Source of the DNA: Cheiracanthium punctorium
Taxonomy: Eukaryota; Arthropoda; Arachnida; Araneae; Cheiracanthiidae
NCBI GenBank assembly: GCA_038373885.1
Contig: JAWZYV010011903.1
Coordinates: 182,549 to 246,548 of the forward strand
Direction: 5' to 3'
DNA: 64,000 nt
The position numbers and the translations under genes are program-made. How positions within the stretch are numbered: the stretch's first letter is position 1; every line of letters starts with the position of its first letter. The notes beneath the pieces were generated by a model. It made no database searches. It worked only from the letters and a program-made list of their open reading frames with translations, and was not told the DNA's origin. Shown here in pieces: positions 43,901-55,900 of the stretch.

Positions 43901-46900
43901 ATAGATAGGTAATTTAAATATTGTTTAAAAGATATTTTGAATATTAGGTTTACAGGAATTATTTTCCTTAATATCAATTATAATTTCAGAAAATTCAAGA
44001 TATTTTCAATATTACGTTTACAGGGTTTCGACTGTTGCCAGTCACGAAGAATAGATTTGATTTCTATAAAAATAGTTGCGGGTGACATAGCTCCACGAGA
44101 ATCTTTTACATTTAGCACGTCATTTCCTGTAAAAAAATTGTCACGATTCTTTTTAACAGCACTGACATCTGCTGGAAATTGAAAGAATGCGAAAACAGCT
44201 GGAACGATTGCCCAATGCTGAAAAAAGGACAGCCGCTGCCATCGCTCGACTTAACTATCAGCAAGATGGCGGACGATCGAAACGTTCATCGCGTGCCGCA
44301 GATCTAGAGACCCTTTTTGACGACAGCTGGCTGTGCAGTGGCTGCCCTTTTTTCAGCATTGGGAAAGGGTTGTGCCTTAAAAGGTTAAAATAACTAATGT
44401 TTTAAAGCAGATGCTTCTATTCTCAGATACTCTCACAGGAAAATCTTCCTAATACTACTGTATTTTTTAAATCTAAAATTACAATTTATTTTTAATTTTT
44501 AGACCCAGGTCAAACAGACTGGCTTATTTATTAAAATTTCAAATTGTTTGGCTAATTTTTCTGGCCAATGTTCTAACTATATAATCAACATTAATGCCAT
44601 GGAAGAATAAATTATCCTAATTATCTGTCTAATGTAGAAATCTTAAACTCTCTGCATAGGAATGCAGATTTCCCCAACAGTACAATAATAATAACTACTG
44701 TACCATGTAAATAATGTCTCCTCCATCTTCTTGCACAACTGGACGTATTCTTGTATCCAATAATTCTTTGATCATCTGAACTGTTTCGTCATCCTCCTCA
44801 GAATCTGCTCCTAATGAAGAATTAAAGAAATAGATATTGAACCAATTAATTTGAAACAGCATGCGTACAACAGCTTTATATTATTTATCCTATACCATAC
44901 AGGATAAAATTATAAACAATACACTGTAGGCCATTTCTTTATTGACATCTAAATAGTTAAACTTCTAAGCAGCAGTGGCGTAAAATTCTGTTCACTTAAT
45001 TCCAATTTTCACTGCAATGCACCTACAATTTATATTACAGTATGGAACCTCTTATCCGGAATCATTTTTCCATCGATTAAATTCCTATTTTTTTTTTTCC
45101 AAAAGAAAAGCAAAAAATGAGGTTTTTTTTTTTAAATTTCTAATGTTTTTGTTTTTTATTTTGAGTTCTACAGCTAGAATTTATAAAGTAAGCAATCTGG
45201 TAAGGTATTTTATTTATTTTTTTAGTGTATGACTAAGTTTTAAAGAAGTTATCATATATTTACTACTTCCTCTCTAAATGATTATTATTTATCTTGATCA
45301 TATTAGACTTTTTTATATTATTTTTCTAGTATATTAACAATTAAGGTTACTCTCTATTTTTGATTAGAATTAAACATTTATGCTACCAATCAAATCAGTA
45401 GATGTCATGTTAATCCCCAACCAGTTATCCAGAATACACCCTGTCCCAACCATTCCGGATAACAGGTTGTATACTGTACTTGGGTATCACAAAATATGAT
45501 TTAATTTGATAGCTTATATTAATATTAATACCTTCTTTCTCCTAACTATAAATATTCCTAACAAAATTTCTTTCAGTTTTATAATTTTACAGCTGCATGA
45601 AAATCGGACTGTGGAAACAATTTTATGTTATTTACCCGTTTTCAAGCTGTTCAGAGAGTTAACACTTAACTGCAAAGTGTTGTCAGCAGTAAGCATTTAG
45701 TGACACAAATAAAACAAAATGGAAAGGTTTTGTGCTAAAAGGAAATAGCTGTATTCTTGGAGAGTTTGGAGTTACATGTACTATCTTGCAGTAAAAAATA
45801 CTTTTTTGTTTGGCACCAAAAGCATGTAGCTTAAAAAGTTAGTTCTTGTATTACTCAAAGAGATGAATGGCCAGTCTTGTTTGTTTGTGTTGAATAACAA
45901 AACATTTTTTTTACAACTTTACGCCTTAAATAGTTGGAGCTACCTCTTTTTCACAGCAAACCCTTCAACTGGTAACAGACTGATTGTTAATACAGTAACC
46001 CCTCTTATATCGCACTTGTCGGGAGACAAGAAAAATGCGCGATATATCTGAGGGCACGATATAACGGGCGAAGAGGAGGGAGGGGTGATATGAGAAAACT
46101 TTAGTTTTATGAACATATGCTTTTATAAAATATGATAAAATTAATAGTATATGTACTGTAATAAAAGATATGCTCTTAAACTATGAAAAATAGAAGTATA
46201 ATTTTTTATTTGTATTTTATGTACAATTACGGATTTCATTTTCTGCTGGAAAAAATGATTTATATCCATTTTATTTGATTTTCCCCTCATATCCTGCTTT
46301 TCAACAAAGATTAAGGAGCAAAAATTAATTAATTGTACCTAACTTATGTGATAGAAGGTGTATTTTTCAAATGTACTGTGTAATTCTCCATTAAAGTAAA
46401 AAAGCCAAAGAGTACAGAAAAAAATTGGGAGACATAGAAAAAGCGTGATATATCGAGGCGCGACATAACGAGAGGTTACTGTATGATTTTTTTCTTCTTA
46501 TAAGGCTCTATTATCTACTACCAATATGATTTAGCAGCTCTTACTAAAAAGTACTCTTTTGAGTTCAGAGATGCAGATTGTTTCTGATCATATAAGATAT
46601 TTTTTGAAAAATGATGGAAAATCATACTGAATATAAATGATATCCCATGAGCATTCTTAGCAGAAATTACTTGCATTTTGCCAGTAGTGGAATTTAACAC
46701 TTAAAAGGATGAGACATCATTAAGGAACTAAAATTCTTTAATTAAAAGAAACATCGTACAGATTTAAATACATTCACGCTCGCTGAGCATCTTGCAGAAC
46801 TAGCATGCACAGAATAACTTGCAGGGAAAAGAAATCACATTATATAGGTACATTACATAACAATTCACACGTGTAATAGTTAATTTGTATAAACCAAAGT

Positions 46901-49900
46901 TATGAGCGGCCAATCAGAAACAAAATGTCACTGTTACTATGGAGATATGCTGTGGCGATCACGGCTCATGAGAAAACAGTAAAGGAAGAACCGCGGGAGA
47001 AAAGTGATGTCATGCGGCGAGCGAAGTTGCCGCCGAACTTCGGAGAGGAGAAACCAAACACGTGGGTGGCTAGCACATTCATCAAAATGTTCTGCTATGT
47101 ATCAGATGACAATGAAGAATTTTTATTAAATTATTATTTTAAAGTCTTAAATTACTTTACACTACTTTAAATACGTTAATACTTTAAATTACAATACTTA
47201 ATAATTTACTTTAAATTACATTAATATGTTTTGGATAGCCGATTAATGACACAAATTTTATTTGTAATTTGTACGTTCGAGTACGTCGAATAAAGAAGCT
47301 GATACTATTACAGAGTATCCTTTATTCTGGGTACTTTCACAAGAGTTTCATTTTAACCTCTTCAGTCTCATAAAATCTACACTGTGTAATTTTGACTTTA
47401 CTTTTAGAAAGATGAATGATTTTGCTTTAAAAAAAAAAAGCAATACAAGACACCATTACACTGGTTTTATTTATAAAGCCATTTGTTGTTTTGTGTAACT
47501 TTCAAAATCATGCAAAATTAACAGGAATAAAGCTTAATTTTAGTCAAAACTACTGAAATATGGCATGCATGTGAGTTTTTTAAGGTACCAGCTAAACTAT
47601 AGAGCATTTTTAAAAAATTCATAACCCATGAGAGGTAGATGGCCAAGATGTTCTTTTCACACATCTTTATATAAAAAAAAAAGAGAGAGAGAGAGAGATA
47701 TCAATAAAATTTTTACTGTAAAATGCAACACCCCCAAATACCTAAAAATCAGTTTCAGGACATTTTGATATTTGCCCCCAAAGAAAGGTAGATGTGAAAA
47801 ATTGGGGAGGGTGGCTGTCGTTCTTGAAATATATATATTATATATACAGGATATCTCAAAAAGGTGGCAACAGGCTTAGATTTTTTTTTTATCTATTAAA
47901 GATAAACGGGCAATGTAATTTGAAAATTTTTTCAAAATAAGGTTGAAAAAAAGATTATGCTAGAAAAAAAAAATCCTCCTTTCAATACTTTTGAAAAAGT
48001 TACACTTTTTTAAATTTGTATATGATCCCCTCACAAAAAAAATTCCAATTAGTAAAATTTACTCCATGTGCTAATGAGTTGATATAGAAAATTTAAAAAC
48101 TATATCCTGAAAAGTGTCAGAGATATGAAGATAAATATAACGCTGACTTAAACCACTTTTCAATGGCTCTTGAAGGAGGAAAAAAAAAAAAAAAAAAAAA
48201 AAAACACATCATATGATCACCTTTCAGGGGTTGCACATATATTATGAAAGAAAATCCTTTTTCCACTCTAGCAATAGACATTTACATTCAAAATCATGTA
48301 TAATCCCCAATCATCTTTCTTTAATGATATCTTTGAGATGTTGTATGATGAAAGGCTAAAATTTTTTTCATCACCTCATTGGTGTTCAGGGAACATTTTA
48401 CTAATTGGGAATTTTTTTAGTACCAGGATCGTATACAAATTTTAAAAGTCCACCTTTTTGAAAGTGCGGAAGAGGAAATTTTTTTTTTAATGGAGTCTTA
48501 TTTCTGACCTTATTTTGAACATTTTATCAATTTACAATGCCCATTTATCTCTAACAGATAAAGAATTAAAGCCTCTTACCAGCTTTTTGGTACACCCAGT
48601 ATATATTATTAGTAAAATTCTTGCTTTAAAATTTAACAAATATGAATCCTAGATTTAGGCACAGCTTGCATGTCATTAAAAAATTCTTAAAAATTTATTT
48701 GTTTGAATTTAATGTAAAAAAAGGCATTATTTTTTCTGGTCCCGCTAATATTAGCTTCCTAAAATATCAATTTTAATTTTTTTTTGTGTTCTATAAATAT
48801 TACTGTAAGCACAGAAAGCCCAGGAAAGTCTGTTTACGTTGCTATTATAACTTCAGGTCTGAAGAGGTTATGAACAAAAATTTAAATTGAAAATTATTTG
48901 TTTACATCTGAAATGTTTTTGATATTTCTAATATCAGCTTTTTTCTTAGTAATGTTTCTCTTGTTCTCTACTATACATTACCTTTGCTGTTAAGCGAAAA
49001 TCAAATCCCAACCTCTCTTGGCCCAAGATATCTTTGCATATAAGTTTTCTATATAACATAAATTTAACTAAAATACACCTTATTTAAATTACTACAATAA
49101 TACTAGTAAGACAATTACACACAACTAAATAACTTTCTTTAAAACAAATAGCTCAAACAAAGAATCTTACATATTTTAAACATAACACAGTGTTCATACG
49201 CATTAGTTAAATGAAATTCCCCCGAGTATTCCAGATACATCTACTTATATAATACGCTAACGTATATGGTACCAAAATATTTCTATGCTGTGAATGGCAA
49301 CAACTAGATGTAAACATTAATGTAAAAACAATAGCACATACACAAAAATCCAAAATAAGAGTTCAATGACATCAAATGAAACAAGTATATTCATTACTGG
49401 TTTCTTTTACTTTCGTCACATTGTAGCTAAGATTACAAAATAACAATAATGCATACATGAAAATGAGAGATCTTTCAGATATTTTCACAGCTTTAATCAA
49501 AGTTTCAATACTTGGCGCGCTTATCACACATTCAAAAAATAAAAAATAAAATATAAATAAATAAAATGTTGCCATGCAGTATGCTGAAGCACATTTTAGC
49601 CATTTCCTGTTTCTTTTATATTATTGTAACCAAGGATACACATTAAATAAAGTAACAATACTTACTACCTATTATCCCGGCGGTCTGCCAAGACGAGTGA
49701 TTTTTTGCCAAGATAAATGTCGGACACATGAAACTATTGATTGTTTGGAATATCATCGGCAACAGTTTGCCAGCACATCTGATAAAAAAACAGTTTGGCA
49801 GGAATGACTGCTGGGATAATACGGAAGTACCAATGCAACCATAGTATAAAAACACACGTTGCTGACTTTGGCACATTAACACTGGTGATATTAAACTAGA

Positions 49901-52900
49901 AAAGTACCCATTAGTACCTACGTATTATTCCGACAGTCCGCCAGGACAAGCAATTTTTTGCCAAGATAAAAACCGGACATAAGAAATTATTAATAGTTTG
50001 GAATATGGTTGGCCAGTTTGGGTTTGGAACAGTTTGCCAGCACATTTGACGAAAAAATAGTTGGGCGCAAATGACCTTGATCATACATAAGTACCAGAAA
50101 CCCCTCATCTTCTGCAATTAAGAAGTGTTTGTGTAGGAATTTGTACAATACATTATGATCCAATGCAGTATTTTTATAATCCTTTTATAAATGGAAATAT
50201 CACTACTATATATCAGTAGAAGACCTAAATCCGCACAGCTTGTTTCAGACCTTGTGCAGATTTTAGAATTTGGCATTACTGGGTCATAATAGGAAATTTA
50301 TTCTATTTCAACCCCCCGAAATATAATAAAAAAAAATATACAATAGAGATCAAGGGAAACAAATCCGCCGACCCTAAATCAGAATCAGGCTCTAAAAATC
50401 CGCACTGTCTGTTCAATGCAATATACATGAAATCTGCCTGCCAGCTGCATAGTACAGAAAATCTAAACATGTATAACCAACAGTAAGGACTAATTAGGCT
50501 GTTCCACTTGAAAGTAATTTTTTTTGTTTTCTGTGAGCTCTGTTGGTAACACAGCTTTGTTGCTCTACAAATATGACATATTTCTTTCTCACTATGCCTA
50601 ACCTACAGTAACAGTGAGATGTATCAAAGTTTTGATAATACTCACTTGTTACTGTGTCAGAGTCTGCGTCATGTGATCATAATTCAGTGTCAATTATGTC
50701 ATTGTCAGCATTTGAAAGCTGCATGTTACGATTAGAAGCTCACAAATCAACTAAAAAACTATTATTAGAACGTCCCAATAGTCCTAACTACTATTGAATA
50801 TACATGTTTATAATAAGTTTTCAGTACTATGCATCTGCAGGCAGATTTCATTGTTTATTGAATAGATCCGTGCGTATTTTTAGAGCCTGATGCGGATTAT
50901 CAGATCAGCATGATTTGTGTCTCTTGCTCTTTATTGCCTTGTCTGTTTTTTGCAATTTTATTCTGCGTCGCTAGGAGGCCAAATACGAATAATTTCATTA
51001 TGACCCAAATCCGCAAATTCTAAATTGCACAAGGCCTGAACCAAGCTGATGGATTTTGAGTCAAATACTGTTGCTAAAACAAAGAAACATTATTTTTTTA
51101 AAAATGAGTCCAATAATTTGGCTAACATTGCACTGAGTATAAAGAACAGTAAGGTAAAGGGCGGCGAAGCTGGCCGTCATGGTGGCTAGTTTCTATAACT
51201 TTGAAGTTTTTATCAGAAATGGACAAAGAAGATAATTAATCAGCACTCTAACTTGTATTTGTAGAAGTCAGCAGCCTAGTTGCTAAGCTTGGATCCCAAA
51301 AGAACACCATAAGTGAAGTGATGCCGACCTTGGTCAGTACTTGAGGGGGGTGATAACTTCTGTCTTTGCTGGACTGCTATGAGATTGTATATGCTAATGG
51401 GAACTGGTGCATGTAAAATATGTCGTAGCTCTAATGTATTCCATGTTCAAATGATACCTTTGGGGGTACTGGTCCAGGTGGTCTCTCATCTTGAATGTGT
51501 TCCAAATTAGAAGACCATTCATAGGGGGAAATGCTTGCCTCCCTACTAGATGCCTAAATAATGAAAAGGCCAACATCTCTGCCCTCGTAGTGGTCAAGAC
51601 TACAGCAGTGGTGGCTCGTGGGATACAGCAAGTACAGCCGGGCTGCACTTGAAATTATCAGCACATACTTTAAAATAATTTATTCTACTAATTTTCCTAA
51701 ATTCAGATTAGAATTATGGAATTCCTACGGTAAATTTAAAAAAAATCTCAAAAAAAAACAAAAAAAAAACGTATTGTGGCCGGATCGCTCATTCAGAAAA
51801 AAAAGCACTTTAATCTTCCCGCAATTCAATTGGGAAAATCTTTGGTTCAGCCCAGAGCGCTGATAAGAAAATTGGCAGCACCGTTGCCATGACAACGATT
51901 ACGTAAGCAGTCCCTCCGGCATAGGCTATAATGGGGATACGCAGCTAAGACTCAGCTCATCAAAGATTTTGAAACGTCGGCAGCACTTGAAAGAGCGCGG
52001 TGAATTCGACCCACTGATTGGCTCGAGAAGTGAGGGAGGGGGTAAGGAGAATATATGTTCGGCAAACTCTCGACTTTATATTGCTGAATTTATCAAGAAG
52101 GTAAACCTGAATAGACGCTTATGAATGGACAATTACCCATCAAAGCAGTATTGTTTTTAAGTAAGCAAGAACTAGCATTTAGAGGACATGGCGAGCGAGA
52201 AAATTCTTTAAACATGGGAAATTTTAAAGAGCTTTTAAAATTATTGATATCTGAATTAAAACAACGCCTTTTTATGAGGGCATCACTGACTGATTCGCAA
52301 GTTTAAAAGAAAGGAGAATTGATTTGACTTATAAAAAATAAGTAAGTTTTCTTTTTTTTTTTTTTTTCTTCTTCTCAAGTTATCGTTACAAAAGAAAATT
52401 CTAAGGAAACTTCGAATCAGACACGGATTAATGCAATTTTGAGGATAAGAGCGGCTGCTTGAAATTTATGTCCATTTTATGGAAGTAAAATAGGATCTCT
52501 TACATTTTTTATGTAATTTCTTTTTTTTTTTTTCCCTCGGTGAGGGCTTAATCCGCCAGCTTTCGAATTCAGTAACAAAGATTTTCCATTCCTGTCCGGA
52601 GGAAGAGGGGGGGGGGGCTCATATGCTTCCGGCTGCACTAACAGTTTTGACCACGGGCCACCACTGGCCTACAATCGACAATTGACCAGGGCATTCAGGG
52701 GAAAAACTTGGACAGTAAAATTCACTAATACAACCTGTTTAGAAATTTACTTGAAAGTGAAAGAAAATGTTAAGCCATTCATAAATTAAGCATGTCTCAT
52801 TTCAAAGAATAGAAATATTTTTCTCTCCAGGATGAAAAAAAAAAAAAAAAAAAGAAAAACAGGGATTTTTCAGGTTAAGCAGAAAATTTCCAGGATTTTA

Positions 52901-55900
52901 TCAAAATAAGCCCTTTCTCCCCTCAGTTTTCAATGAGATAATCAGTCCAAAATAAATAAATAAAAATAAATCCTGAGTTTTTCAAGTTTTTACTAAGGAG
53001 TAGGATCCCTGTAAGAGCAAGCTATATATATTTTCATTTTCATTTTCACATATACCTGCTTCAGACGAAGCTTGTTCAGCTGAAACAACTGGCAGTCCTG
53101 TTGCAAAGAAGTCCATGATGGTGGCATATATTTGAGGCTTCAGAACTTTCCATTCTATGTCATCATCAGCCTATACAAGGAAAAAAGGAGTGAATGCATT
53201 ATTTTCATCATAAAACACCTTTTTCATAAATGTGCTATTTTAAGGTCATGCATAGACTGAATGGGACAAGGCCTGTGATTCCCAGCCAAACCTCCTTAAT
53301 AGAAACTCATAAAGACTGTTGGGGGCTTTGAGCCTATCAGACCTAGCAGATACTGTACCAGAGTACCACTGTATCAAGTCTTACCAGGCCCCTCCGAGGC
53401 TTAACACTAGAACCGCGGTGTTTCAGATATACCTAAAACTGCGGGCTGGGTCAAATTGACGCAACTTGTAGAATTCACGTTGCAATGCAACAATAATGTT
53501 ATATTTCAACGGTAATGACATTACTTCAGTCTTAACATTCGTATTAAGTTTAATATTACATTAAAAGTACAAAAATATTGTTGCTATAATTCTTATTAGA
53601 ACTGCGTCGCTTGAGATAGGTATACCTAAAACCGCGGTATGGGTCAAATGGACCCGACTTGTAAAATTCACGTTGCAATGAAAATGACATAATGTATGCT
53701 ATTATACATTTATTATGTCATTACGTTCATTTATGAATGTAATGACATTTATTTAATTTGAACTTCGATTCCAGACTCGTGGGAAGTTTTGGGTCAAAAT
53801 GACCCATTCCGCGATATCAGGTATACATATTAAAAACAAAAAACAGATAAAAGTTACGAGCTTAAATTTTTTACAGATATTTAATAACAAAACGTTAGGA
53901 AAAGTCACGATTTTTAAAAAAATTTCAGTAACTTTTTGAAAAAAACGGAATCAAATCTGGCTTTGGGTCAAAATGACCCATCCCGCAGTTCTAGTGTTAA
54001 AGGCCAAATTTGTTTCAGGAACATATATTTGTTCAAGTAAGTACTTTGTGTAACAACTGTGGTTTATAAGATAATGATCTCCATCCAAAATAGGGTATAG
54101 ATTAGCTATCAAAGAGAGATTAGGTTTCAAGGATAGTAGTCAAAAATATACATAAGTGCCTTTACACCTACGGGAGTGAAAAAGTCCATTACTTGTTAAG
54201 TTGTAATGTGCGTGCACAGTATCGCCAAATTTTGAAAAGTACTGGGTGAACTCAAGTGTTTTCGAGTATTATTGAGCATCATCTGTTGCTGTAGAGCAGG
54301 TATGGGCAACCTTTGAAAAGTTGCGACCAAATTTTAGGATATTAACAAAGTCGTGGGCCAAACTTCAGGATGTTAGTGAAGTCGCTGGCCAAATAATTTG
54401 GATTAATGTGGGTTTTTGAATGGTTTATATGGGTTTTATACGGAGTTTTGATATGTACTGCAGGCTGGATCAAAAGTTGTGGTGGGCCAGAGGTTGCCCA
54501 TATGTACTATAGAGCAAGGGGGAGATTTAAATGAAATAAAGATTTAAGAGAATTTCAGAACAAAGAATGATAATGAATGTCTTGTAGTTGGACAAGTGTT
54601 GGTGACCTGGGTACTTACGTATTATCCCGGCGGTCACCAAGACGAGCGATTTTTCGACAAGATAAATGCCGGACACATGATATTATTGATGGTTTAGAAT
54701 ACGATTAGCAACAGTTTGCCAGCACATTTGACGAAAAAATAGTTTGGCGGGAGTGACCGCCGGGATAATACGTAAGTACCCTGACCTGTTTTGTAGTATA
54801 ATATAGACTAAGCTGATTTTGAAAAATTCTATGACTGTTAAGCACACATGGATTGGATAGCAAATGCAAGCACAGGGGAAATTTTGTAGTCTGTTTCTAC
54901 AATGTTGTGCAAAATCAGAATTAAGAAAATTTTGAGTAAAATAAAAATACATACCTGCCAACATCTAGTGAAGAAAATCCAGTAGATTTATGTTGTATCT
55001 AATTCAAGTCATAATTACTTATCTAAGTCACAAAGCACTCTTCAAAATTTTTTCACACCTTAAATTTCGCCATCTATTCTATGTATCATTTTTTAAAAAT
55101 ATAATTTGACATGGCACGACATAGTTATGGTTTTTAAAATGAAACTTTGCTTTTTATGACAATTTATGTTTGAAATTTCAATCACACATAAGGTCGTGAT
55201 ATTAAAAATAGAATTTGTAAAAGAGCTCAGAAATAGAATTCTTTTAACATAAGAGGAATAAAACTTCAATGTTTCTTTACGTTCACAAGTTTTTTCTTAA
55301 ATGTTCGAAATTTTACAAAATATCTGCTTTTTAGACTAAAAAAAAGTAGCAAAAATTTTTGGGACTTTGAACTCTCTTTCACAAAATGTTACAATTAAAC
55401 GATTTTTGCCATCTAATTCTGAAAATTTCAAGAATCCTTCACAAATAAGTAATCAATATAAGCAGAAATCTTTATTATTGGACCAAAATACCATGGTATA
55501 TTAATCCATATTAAATGAATAGACTCTAAGAGCAGTAATGTTTCAGAACTGGTGGGGAAATAAATGCATGGATTCTTAAAACTTTAAAATGTAAGAAAAC
55601 CAATAGATTTTAATGTAAAATCAGGAGACCAGGAGAAACCATCAAAATCCAGTAGTCTCCTGAAAAAGCCAGTAGAGTTGGCAGGTATGAAAATATAATT
55701 GGACTTTGGGATTTAAAAAAGTAAATTTCTCAAATATTCTCATGCATTGGAGAATACTCTCATTCTCCAAGAATAATCTTTAGAAAATATCGTCAACTCA
55801 CAACACTAGACATGAAAAATCAAACTAATTACCTTAGAAACTGTAATGAAATCAGGTCCAAAAAACACAGATGTCACACCTTCGATCTGAAACAGCTGCC

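Noticed and set aside
46925..47170. 81-codon ORF in the 46.9-kb GC-richer island
   Set aside because: No family match; ends in repetitive AT sequence. Kept only as an unassigned island.
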